Made by a program: the position numbers and the translations under genes
Notes under the pieces: model-generated
The model's database searches: none
What the model saw: the letters and a program-made list of their open reading frames with translations, nothing else
Told to the model about the DNA's origin: nothing
Part shown: one piece after another, positions 9,393 through 17,000 of the stretch
Position numbering within the stretch: position 1 is the first letter of the stretch
How the letters are laid out: each line of letters starts with the position of its first letter
Assembly (NCBI GenBank): GCA_001870995.2
Contig: MLAV02000002.1
Span: 434,001 to 498,000, forward strand
Reading direction: 5' to 3'
Source: Chitinophaga sp. CB10
GTDB lineage: Bacteria; Bacteroidota; Bacteroidia; Chitinophagales; Chitinophagaceae
Length of the DNA: 64,000 bases

Positions 9393-10229
9393 TTAGAGTT
9401 TTCCGGTGTAACCATTGTAAATCATCTGGATGGCGAGGAAGGCGATAACAACGCTAAAGACTATACGCAGTTTTGTAACGTTGGCGCGCACCAGTAGTTT
9501 GGAGCCGCCCAGTGCGCCGGCGAGTACACCCAGCACTACGGGCAGGCAGAGGCCGGGGGAGATGTAGCCTCGCTGCAGGTACACCACTGCGCTGGCGGCT
9601 GCCGTTACGCCGATCATGAAGTTGCTGGTGGTCGTGGATACCTTAAACGGGATGCGCATGATATTATCCATGGCGAGCACTTTCAGCGCGCCGCTGCCAA
9701 TACCGAGCAAGCCGGACATGATGCCGGCAAACATCATCATAAAATAGCCGCCGGCTACGCGGTGCACGGTGTAGGTCACTTTCCCGTCAGGGGTGGGATA
9801 GCTGCCGTTTAAATGCAGTTTTCTTGCGAGTTCACTGGTATCGTTATTCACTACCGTATTGGCTTTGGGCTTGAACGACAGGATGGCGGAAAAAATAAGA
9901 ACGCAGCCGAAAATGATGGCAACGATATTGGTAGGCATGAAAACCGCTACCAGCGCGCCAATTACGGCGCCGGTAGTGGTGGCTATTTCCAGGAACATGC
10001 CGATCCGGATGTTGGTGATGCCTTCTTTCACATAGGCAGCGGCCGAGCCGGAGGAAGTGGCGATGGAAGCGATGAGTGCGGTACCGATGGCATAGCGGAT
10101 GTCTACATGAAAAACGAGGGTGAGTAAGGGAATAATGACCACACCGCCTCCCAGGCCGGTGAGGGACCCCAGCATGCCGGCCGTGAATGCGCCCAGCAGC
10201 AGGATCAGCGTGAAAGCTAAAATCGTCAT
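9393..10229 (-). CDS. TauE/SafE-family sulfite or organosulfur exporter
   Basis: This 278-residue polytopic membrane protein has two homologous halves and about eight hydrophobic segments. The N-terminal GSLTGLGGGVVIIPLL and the C-terminal MSGLLGIGSGALKV are the glycine-rich repeats typical of TauE/SafE permeases. The ATG at 10229 opens directly into the first membrane segment; an upstream in-frame ATG at 10298 would add a poorly hydrophobic tail across a leader hairpin and is less likely. It is the first gene of a two-gene operon with DUF1634. A second, distinct TauE-like protein is encoded at 58.3-59.1 kb. The substrate cannot be read from the sequence. Confidence 0.88.
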   Translation of the reverse strand: MTILAFTLILLLGAFTAGMLGSLTGLGGGVVIIPLLTLVFHVDIRYAIGTALIASIATSSGSAAAYVKEGITNIRIGMFLEIATTTGAVIGALVAVFMPTNIVAIIFGCVLIFSAILSFKPKANTVVNNDTSELARKLHLNGSYPTPDGKVTYTVHRVAGGYFMMMFAGIMSGLLGIGSGALKVLAMDNIMRIPFKVSTTTSNFMIGVTAAASAVVYLQRGYISPGLCLPVVLGVLAGALGGSKLLVRANVTKLRIVFSVVIAFLAIQMIYNGYTGKL

Positions 10230-10255
10230 AAGATGGTTGGTTGGTGTTTTGATGC

Positions 10256-10282
10256 AATCCCGGGTATAAAAACCCCGGGATT
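10256..10282 (-). promoter_or_regulatory. stem-loop in the leader of the tauE-like gene
   Basis: AATCCCGGG (10256-10264) pairs perfectly with CCCGGGATT (10274-10282) around a 9-base loop, 27 bases upstream of the chosen start. It could be a leader structure or an operator in the divergent region shared with the CvfB-like gene. Confidence 0.5.
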
Positions 10283-10371
10283 TATATGATTGTTGCAAAA
10301 GTAAGCAGAATATGATTCTGGCAATCCCACAATCTATAAGTAACTTGCAGGCTGTTAATTAACTGATTATT

Positions 10372-11202
10372 ATGATACGAGTTGGTGAATACAACTACCT
10401 GCGGGTGAAAAAGAAGGCTGAATTTGGGGTATATCTCGAAGGCGTGGACCAGGAAATACTGCTGCCTACACGCTTTGTACCAGCCGGTACAAAGGTGGGC
10501 GATGAATTGAAAGTCTTTGTTTACCACGATTCAGAAAACCGGTTAATTGCCACCACGCAAAAGCCTTACGGCGTAGTGGGGGATATTGTCAGCCTCAAAG
10601 CCGTAAGCACTACCCACCAGGGCGCGTTTCTGGACTGGGGCCTGATGAAAGATATTTTTGTACCCACTTCGCAGCAACTTTCGAAGATGGTCCCCGGGCA
10701 GGAGTACCTGGTAAAAATCTATTTGGATGAGCTAACGGGCCGTGTGGCTGCTACCGAGCGGATCGAAAGTACGCTCAGCAACGAAAATATAGCGCTCGCT
10801 GAAAAAGACCCTGTAGATATTATTATTTACCGCAGGACCCAGATCGGGTACGTGGTGATAGTGAATAACACGCACCTGGGCATGCTGCACCACAGCGATA
10901 TTTTCAGGCCGGTAGACATTGGGGAAAAGCTGAAAGGTTTCGTGCGCCAGGTAAAGGATAACAAAATCGACGTGGCGTTGGGCCAACCCGGCTTTAAGAA
11001 AGTGGAAGATGAAGGCGCGAAAATTTTACGCCTCCTGCAGGAAAATAACGGTTACCTGCCGTATCATGATAAGTCCACCCCGGAAGAGATCCAGGCTTTT
11101 TTCGGGATGAGCAAAAAAACGTTTAAGATGACAACCGGCAACCTTTACAAGCAGCAAAAAATTGTATTTACGCAAACCGGAATTAAGTCGGTGGAGGAAT
11201 AA
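10372..11202 (+). CDS. CvfB-like S1 RNA-binding protein
   Basis: This 276-residue cytoplasmic protein matches the CvfB/YitL architecture: an N-terminal S1-like OB domain (ATG to about residue 65), two further S1-type domains (the middle one around GAFLDWGLMKDIFVPTSQQL, the third around GYVVIVNNTHLGMLHHSDIF) and a C-terminal winged-helix segment (TPEEIQAFFGMSKKTFK). Family members bind RNA and affect virulence-factor expression in Staphylococcus; here a general role in RNA binding or translation is inferred. It is transcribed divergently from the tauE operon. The length is normal for the family. Confidence 0.88.
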   Translation: MIRVGEYNYLRVKKKAEFGVYLEGVDQEILLPTRFVPAGTKVGDELKVFVYHDSENRLIATTQKPYGVVGDIVSLKAVSTTHQGAFLDWGLMKDIFVPTSQQLSKMVPGQEYLVKIYLDELTGRVAATERIESTLSNENIALAEKDPVDIIIYRRTQIGYVVIVNNTHLGMLHHSDIFRPVDIGEKLKGFVRQVKDNKIDVALGQPGFKKVEDEGAKILRLLQENNGYLPYHDKSTPEEIQAFFGMSKKTFKMTTGNLYKQQKIVFTQTGIKSVEE

Positions 11203-11235
11203 CGGTTAAAATATTATGAGGCTGCGCTTGCATCG

Positions 11236-11253
11236 ATAACACATATGTGTTAT
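11236..11253. promoter_or_regulatory. perfect 18-bp palindrome
   Basis: ATAACACATATGTGTTAT is a perfect palindrome 34 bases after the CvfB-like stop and 31 bases before the start of a small secretory-type ORF. A dimeric regulator site in the promoter of that ORF is the simplest reading. It is too AT-rich to act as a terminator. Confidence 0.5.
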
Positions 11254-11284
11254 ATTAGCGTATTACTATCCTAACCATAGATTT

Positions 11285-11500
11285 ATGAAAAAAATCGCTA
11301 TCGTTGCCGCAGCCCTCGGCATCCTCATCGCGCTGAGCGCATTTGTAGCCAGTACAAACTCACTTATTGGCATTAAGACCTTCTTTAGGCTTGGTCTTGG
11401 CGGACTTGGGCTGATGATGCTTGCCAGTGCCTACTTCCTTGTTTCTTCGTTCCTGGTTTCGCAGATGCTTCTCCGACAGAAGCTCCTTGAAATGGAGTAA
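11285..11500 (+). CDS. small ORF with a signal-anchor N-terminus, overlapping an antisense XRE gene
   Basis: This is a 71-codon ORF. Its first 25 or so residues read as an excellent signal peptide or membrane anchor (MKKIAIVAAALGILIALSAF), and this part does not overlap any other gene. From 11360 on it runs antisense to the C-terminal tail of the XRE gene, and there it encodes a second hydrophobic stretch. It could be a real two-helix membrane peptide or the stub of a secreted protein whose 3' part was lost when the XRE patch arrived. A perfect palindrome lies just upstream. I recognise no family. Confidence 0.3.
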   Translation: MKKIAIVAAALGILIALSAFVASTNSLIGIKTFFRLGLGGLGLMMLASAYFLVSSFLVSQMLLRQKLLEME

Positions 11501-11734
11501 ATCTTTTTCGGGCGGGACGTCATTCAACAAATCTCCTGCCCGTACTCCCAGCGCTTCCGCAATGCGGTGGATCATATCAAACCCCGGTTGCCGGCGTGCA
11601 TTGAGAATTTTGTTCAGATACGCAGGTTCTACTCCCACCTCATATGCAAATACGGCCTGCGTCCACCCCTTGGCTATTCGCGCGGCGTCAGCATTATATG
11701 CAAAGATTATCAGTTCCTCTGTGTATTTAAACAT
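11360..11734 (-). CDS. XRE-family transcriptional regulator, copy 1
   Basis: This 124-residue protein has a helix-turn-helix of the XRE/Cro type at about residues 5-60 (GWTQAVFAYEVGVEPAYLNKIL) and a Lys/Arg/Gln-rich C-terminal tail. The ATG at 11734 is chosen because it aligns with the start of its paralogue at 12424. The two share FAYN, GWTQ, YLNKILNARR, PGF and MIHRIAEAL. Its promoter region contains a sequence also conserved upstream of the paralogue, suggesting autoregulation or shared targets. The target genes are unknown; the small divergent ORF at 11834 is the nearest candidate. Confidence 0.8.
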   Translation of the reverse strand: MFKYTEELIIFAYNADAARIAKGWTQAVFAYEVGVEPAYLNKILNARRQPGFDMIHRIAEALGVRAGDLLNDVPPEKDLLHFKELLSEKHLRNQERRNKEVGTGKHHQPKSAKTKPKEGLNANK

Positions 11735-11762
11735 GCAGGCAAGATAGACCCGCACTGGATTA

Positions 11763-11803
11763 TAGTTCAAGCACAATAGTACTAGCACTTTTGTACTTTA
11801 TAT
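11763..11803. promoter_or_regulatory. putative XRE operator, copy 1
   Basis: The segment between the divergent XRE copy 1 and the small ORF contains AGTACTAGCACTTTTGTACT, with mirrored AGTAC/GTACT arms. It aligns with the corresponding segment at 12454-12495, sharing TAGTTCA, CTAGCACT and GTACT with the same spacing. Conservation between two otherwise diverged cassettes supports a protein-binding site. Confidence 0.45.
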
Positions 11804-11833
11804 GTAAAAAGCTTATATTCATATCAAAAAAGC

Positions 11834-12064
11834 ATGGAAAAAGACGAGATGTTAAATGTAATAATTGGAAAATTCCTCTCAGAATTAGCAGCATTGGATC
11901 AAAATGCGATATCCCTTGTCACCGTGACACTCACAGTTAAACCCGAATACTTCCCTAAAACCGGTTACAGGCAACAGTTGGAAATAGACGGAACCATTAA
12001 ATCCATTCACGAGCAACAAGGTACGCAACCAATGCCGTACTACGTTACGTGCTACGAACAGTAA
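11834..12064 (+). CDS. small protein of unknown function, divergent from XRE copy 1
   Basis: This 76-residue soluble, slightly acidic protein contains the segment DQNAISLVTVTLTVKPEYFP. I do not recognise a family. It is divergent from XRE copy 1, with the operator-like segment between them, and converges on XRE copy 2, whose stop lies 3 bases beyond. A decayed relative of its middle part (DQNAI, then VT) occurs downstream of XRE copy 2's promoter at about 12582. This shows that the XRE and small-ORF pair was duplicated as a unit. The coding call rests on that duplication and the favourable position. Confidence 0.5.
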   Translation: MEKDEMLNVIIGKFLSELAALDQNAISLVTVTLTVKPEYFPKTGYRQQLEIDGTIKSIHEQQGTQPMPYYVTCYEQ

Positions 12065-12067
12065 TAA

Positions 12068-12424
12068 CTACAATTGTTTTTTATTTCTTGGAGGTGCAGG
12101 CTTCTCACGGCGGGCAGCAGCCTTTTCCTGCTTTTTCCTTTCCAGGTTCCTGCGGTGTTTTTCCTCCAGTTGCTCCCTGAAAAGGCGCAATTCTTCTTCG
12201 CTGGCGACACGTTTTAATAAATCGCTGGCGGGCATCTTCAATGCCTCTGCAATCCGGTGTATCATGTTAAACCCGGGGTAACGGCGGGCATTCAGGATTT
12301 TGTTCAAATACGACTCCACTGCCTCCATTTCACCGGCAAGATCTGCCTGCGTCCAGCCCATTTTATTGCGGGCTGCTTCCACATTATAAGCGAAATTGAG
12401 TAGTTCTTCCTGGTATTTTGACAT
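12068..12424 (-). CDS. XRE-family transcriptional regulator, copy 2
   Basis: This 118-residue paralogue of the protein at 11360-11734 has the same helix-turn-helix core (GWTQADLAGEMEAVESYLNK, then ILNARRYPGF and MIHRIAEALKMPASDLL). Its C-terminal tail is also very basic (repeated K/R with EKHRRNLERKKQEK and a Lys-rich end), which may add nonspecific DNA or RNA affinity. The start at 12424 places the N-terminus in register with copy 1. The promoter region carries the second copy of the shared operator-like segment. Confidence 0.82.
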   Translation of the reverse strand: MSKYQEELLNFAYNVEAARNKMGWTQADLAGEMEAVESYLNKILNARRYPGFNMIHRIAEALKMPASDLLKRVASEEELRLFREQLEEKHRRNLERKKQEKAAARREKPAPPRNKKQL

Positions 12425-12453
12425 GGCCGGCAATATAAAGCCGTGTTGTTTTG

Positions 12454-12495
12454 TAGTTCATGTACTATATTGCTAGCACTATCGTACTATATATA
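12454..12495. promoter_or_regulatory. putative XRE operator, copy 2
   Basis: TAGTTCATGTACTATA, then GCTAGCACTATCGTACTATA, has two GTACTATA direct repeats 22 bases apart around a GCTAGC centre. It aligns with the segment at 11763-11803 in front of XRE copy 1. Confidence 0.45.
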
Positions 12496-12532
12496 TAATT
12501 CATTAATTAACATCGATTTATAATATGAAAAA

Positions 12533-12640
12533 ATGGAAAATTTAAATTGCAAGGATTAGAAAAAATTTTTCACGGTTAACCATGCATGATCAAAATGCAA
12601 TCCTGATTGTAACTACAACAATGGATGTCCATCCAAAAAC
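12533..12640 (+). pseudogene. decayed copy of the small ORF next to XRE copy 2
   Basis: From the ATG at 12533 the sequence resembles the start of the small ORF at 11834 but hits stop codons at once. From 12582 another frame reads MHDQNAILIVTTTMDVHP, which resembles DQNAISLVTVTLTVKP of the intact copy. The similarity ends just before the stop of XRE copy 3. It is best read as a truncated, frame-disrupted duplicate. Confidence 0.4.
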
Positions 12641-12645
12641 AACTA

Positions 12646-12876
12646 CTACTCCGGCAGGTCCGGCAACAGCTCCTTCGGCGATACGCGTAATGCATCCGCC
12701 AGGGCGTACACGGTACTTAAACTGGGATCCGTTTTGCCATTTTCCAGGCGGGTCATATAACTGGGTTCCATATCCGCTTCAAAAGCCACTTCTACCTGCG
12801 TGAGTTTGCGCGCCAATCTCAGTTTTTTGAGGTTGGCGCCAAAAGCTTTGATGATATGTGGGTTCTTCTCCGGCAT
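12646..12876 (-). CDS. small XRE-family DNA-binding protein, copy 3
   Basis: This 76-residue protein is essentially a single Cro/C1-type helix-turn-helix: LKKLRLARKLTQVEVAFEAD, then MEPSYMTRLENGKTDPSLST, then ALADALRVSPKELL. It is not closely related to copies 1 and 2. The start at 12876 gives a compact HTH-only protein; an in-frame ATG at 12906 would add ten residues. It resembles the small regulators found near mobile or defence loci, but no such partner is present here. The target is unknown. Confidence 0.82.
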   Translation of the reverse strand: MPEKNPHIIKAFGANLKKLRLARKLTQVEVAFEADMEPSYMTRLENGKTDPSLSTVYALADALRVSPKELLPDLPE

Positions 12877-13069
12877 TAAAACTCGAAATATACCTTGAAT
12901 ACGCACGATTAGACGGGCACAACAGCACTAGTTCGTTAAAACTATATGCGTAAATGGTTATATCTCAGTAAGCTACATGGGAGAATTAATATGCAAGAAA
13001 TATTCTCAAAATCTAAAGTTGGGTAACATTTCGAGATTCGAAGTTAGCAAAATAGTATGGAATCATGAT

Positions 13070-13105
13070 AAAAAAAAGAGGCAGTCGCGGAGGGCGCGAC
13101 TGCCT
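13070..13105 (-). terminator. Rho-independent terminator for the adhesin-sprF operon
   Basis: AGGCAGTCGCG (13079-13089) pairs perfectly with CGCGACTGCCT (13095-13105). Read on the minus strand, the stem is followed by a run of T (plus-strand A at 13070-13077). Confidence 0.88.
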
Positions 13106-13132
13106 GAAAATAGTGGGTTTTCACAAATAGAG

Positions 13133-14047
13133 TTATTTTAAAACATGTAGGACCAGGCCTACTTCCAGCACTCCGCTGGAATAGTTTTTCAGTCCTGACG
13201 TTTGTGTCGTGTACATTACCTGGAATCCCGCAATGGAACGATAATTAAATCCTGCGCCGATGGTACAGTTCCTGCTCGTATGATACATTCCGAATACATT
13301 CAGGTACTCATTCGCCAGCACCAGGTTTGCCCCGATGTCCACCAGGTCGTCATAGCCGCGGACGCCCCTGTAGCATACTTTTGGCTCTACATAAGGCACT
13401 GCATCGCTCAGCCGTATCCTATAGGCAGCAGCGGCAAAAAAGGTGGTGGCGTCAATCGTTTGATCTTCCTGTTTGCGGAGGTTATTCATGATGTTAGGCA
13501 TAGCCGCCTGCAGGGTAAGGCTCCCATTGGTGTAAGCCATACCGTAATCCACCTCGAAGTAATTGTCGCGGCGGTTAAATGCACCGATGCCCGGATCTGT
13601 CACTTCCCCTACAATGGCTGATTTATCCAGCCGCTCGCTGTTGATCCCGAGGGATAAACCGAAGTGCAGCTGGTCTTTCCCCGTTGCGTTTAAAGGCAGG
13701 TGGTAGGCATAGGTCATCGCGATTTTAGTACGGTTGATTAACCCCGCTTTGTCGTTGAAAATATTTAAACCTGCGCCCACCCTGTTGCCTACATAATAAT
13801 CCGCCGTGCCGGCTTTCGTTACCGGGGAGCCGGGTACATCGTTCCACTGGCCCCTGTAGGAAAGATTTACATGCAGCCCTGTATCAATACCTGCCATCGC
13901 AGGATTGGCGAGGTATTGGTTCTGAAAATACTGGCTGCCCAGGGGTTGCAGCGGCGCCGTTCCTTTGGACCATCCCTGCCCCTGCACCAGCGGCGCATAG
14001 GCTAACAATACCAGGATTGCAACAACGCTGAGAAATTTATGTAACAT
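13133..14047 (-). CDS. PorP/SprF-family type IX secretion outer membrane protein
   Basis: This 304-residue outer membrane beta-barrel protein has a signal peptide at about residues 1-23 (ending VQGQ). It carries the family block QYFQNQYLANPAMAG at about residues 40-54 and then SYRGQW. In gliding Bacteroidota, SprF-type proteins are each paired with one type B-sorted T9SS substrate and help it reach the surface. Here it follows the giant type B adhesin by 13 bases on the same strand, a classic pairing. The gene ends before a strong terminator. The length fits the family. Confidence 0.92.
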   Translation of the reverse strand: MLHKFLSVVAILVLLAYAPLVQGQGWSKGTAPLQPLGSQYFQNQYLANPAMAGIDTGLHVNLSYRGQWNDVPGSPVTKAGTADYYVGNRVGAGLNIFNDKAGLINRTKIAMTYAYHLPLNATGKDQLHFGLSLGINSERLDKSAIVGEVTDPGIGAFNRRDNYFEVDYGMAYTNGSLTLQAAMPNIMNNLRKQEDQTIDATTFFAAAAYRIRLSDAVPYVEPKVCYRGVRGYDDLVDIGANLVLANEYLNVFGMYHTSRNCTIGAGFNYRSIAGFQVMYTTQTSGLKNYSSGVLEVGLVLHVLK

Positions 14048-14060
14048 CTGATCAATCTGT

Positions 14061-17000
14061 TTAGTGTTCGTGAATAATGGTAATAAAGCCTTTCAGGCGG
14101 CTGCCGTTGCCCAGGTCAAGGATATAATAGTAGGTTCCTTCCGCCAGCCGCTGCCCGTTCACCTTACCATCCCACTCGTTATTGTATCCTTTACGGGCGT
14201 ACACCATTCTGCCGGCACGGTCAAAGATTTTCACCTCATTATTCAGGTACCTGCCAATGTTTTTCACCACCCAGCGGTCGTTAATGCCGTCCCCGTTTGG
14301 CGTCAGCAGGTTGGCTGCTTCCACCTGCACCTCGCCGCGCACTTCTACTTTGTAATCGGTAGTTACCGTACAGCCGTTAGCGTTAGTAACCGTAACGAGG
14401 TACACACTGGTGGCCTCCGGCTTCAGCGTCAGCACCGGGGTGTTCCTGCCGTCGATGATGTATGCGCCGTCGCCCCATTCGTAGCTCACGCCGCCGCTTG
14501 CGGTCAGCTTCACCACACTGCCCGCGGGTACCGGGTTGGGTTTGTCGCTCACCACCTGCACATCCGGCAATTCATTTACCAGCAGCTCAAACGTAATAGC
14601 CACCTGGTCCACACCGCCGTTAGCTACGCCGCCATCATCCCGCACCAATACTGTAATGGTGGTGCTGCCTTTGGTTTTATCCTTTAAGGTAAATCGTACT
14701 GCGCCGGTACCATCCTTATTATCGCGGGTTGTCAGGTCGGTAAAGAAGTCTTGCGAGCTGGTAGCCACAATGGTAATCGCCTGTCCTTTTTCCGGCCCCG
14801 CGCTCAGGCCTGTAATACGTATTTCCTGCGCCTGATGGCCATCGCACACTATTTGTTTGGTCACCGCATCAATGGTAGGCGCCTCGTTTACATCCACCAC
14901 GGAAACCGTCAGGTCTTTCTCCAACGTTAATCCGCGTTTATCGGTGACGCGTACACGAACGGTATAACTGTTTTTCTGTTCATAATCAAATACCGCATCG
15001 GACAGGAGCTGGTTAGCTGCATTGATCCTGAACTTAGCGTCGTCCGCTCCGCCTGCAAAAGCGAAAGTCAATACATCTCCCGCATCCGGGTCAGTAGCGC
15101 TCAGGGTACCTATTACCGTGCCTGCGGGCGCATTTTCCAGGATAGTATTTTTATCCAGGGAGATGTTAGTAGGCGCTGCATTGACAGCGGTAACGGTGAT
15201 AGTCACCTCTTTCTCTATCCATAAGCCGCCGGCATCGGTGACGCGTACACGAATCGTGTAATTTTGCTGTTGCGTATAATCCAGTTGCGCATTTACCAAC
15301 ACCTGGTTACCGGAGATGCTGAATTTCGCCTGGTCGGCCCCGCCTGTAATGGTCCAGGTAAAGCTGTCATTTGCATCCGGATCCGTTGCCGTCAGGTTGC
15401 CTACTACTGTGCCTACAGGTTTCATTTCAGCGATGCTGGTATTGTCCAGCGAAAAGTCCACCGGCGCCTCGTTTACATTGGTCACCTGGATCACGAAGTC
15501 CTTGGTATAACTCAGGCCTGCGGCATCGGTCACTTTAATTTTAATGTGGTATTGCTGTTTGGTTTCGTAGTCAAATACAGCTTTGGTAACCAGCGTAGTA
15601 CCGTTGATATCAAAAGCAGCATCATCTGCGCCACCGCCAAAACTGAAGGTCAGCACATCGCCTGCATCCGGGTCTGCTCCGGATAAGGCGCCTACCGTTG
15701 TACCAACCGCTTCGTTTTCCGCCACCTTGTTATTACTCAGGGCAACGTCTACCGGCGCTTCATTAACATTTGTTACCGTGATGGTAAATACTTTCTCATT
15801 TGTCAGTCCGTCCGCATCCTTCACCTGTACCTTAATGGAGTAGGTATGTCCTTTTTCGTAATCGAACACTACTTTATTGTACAGCTTATCGTTCACGATC
15901 AGGAAGCTGTCCGCATCCAGGCCAGGCAGCAGCGTATAGGTAAAGGTTTCATTTGCATTGGCATCTGTAGCGCTAAAGGCGCCGATCAGCGTATTCACCG
16001 GCTTGTTCTCCTCTATGCTGTTGGCGGACAATGCCACATCTGTTGGGGCAAGCGGCACATGTACCACCTGTATCGTCAGTTGTTTGGTAAAGCTCAATCC
16101 ACCGGCATCTGTTGTTGTTACACTGATCGTGTAGGTGGATTTTACCGTTCTGTCAAATGTCTGTTTTGTTACCAGCTGGTTGCCTGTTACCTGGAAGGCA
16201 TCGTTATCGCCGCCGGCGGCCAGCGTATAGGTAAAGGTATCGCCCCCGTCCACATCCGTGGTGGATAACGTGCCTACGACTGTGTTTACCGCCGCGTTTT
16301 CCCCAATAGTGTTATTGGATAGGGAGAGATCGGATGGCGCCTCGTTGACGTTCTTCACGTGGATGGTGAAATCTTTCTCCACATCAAGTCCTTCGCCATC
16401 CACTGCGCGGACACGGATCGTGTAGGTATTTTTTGTTTCGTAGTCAAAAGCGGCTGCGGTCTTCAGCTGGTACCCGTCAATGGTAAACAGGCTGGCATCC
16501 GCGCCGGGTACGAGTTGCAGGACAAACGTGAAATTGTCCGGATCCTGTACGGTAAATGTTCCTACCAGGGTACCGGCAGGTTTATTTTCATCTACGGTAT
16601 TATTATCCAGGGAGATATCAGCCGGACTTTCATTCACGTTTTGCACGTGGATGGTAAAGTCCTTCTCTATGTAAAGGCCATGGGCATCCTGTGCGCGGAT
16701 ACGGATCGTGTACGTCTGTTTTGATTCGTAGTCGAATACGGCCGCTGTTCTCAGGATGTTGTCCGTTCCGAGTGTAAAGCTGGCTGCATCAAGGGTATTT
16801 ACCAATGAAAAGCTGAGTACATCATTGTCAGGGTCCGCTCCCGTTACATTGGCCACAGGCGTACCTGTGGGCTTGTTTTCATCAATGCTGGTATTATTCA
16901 GCAGGATGTCCGTTGGCGCTTCATTTACGTTATTTACGTTGATAACAAGGTCCCTGCTAAAGGTAGCGCCGTTATTATCAGTAACCTTAACGGTTATACG

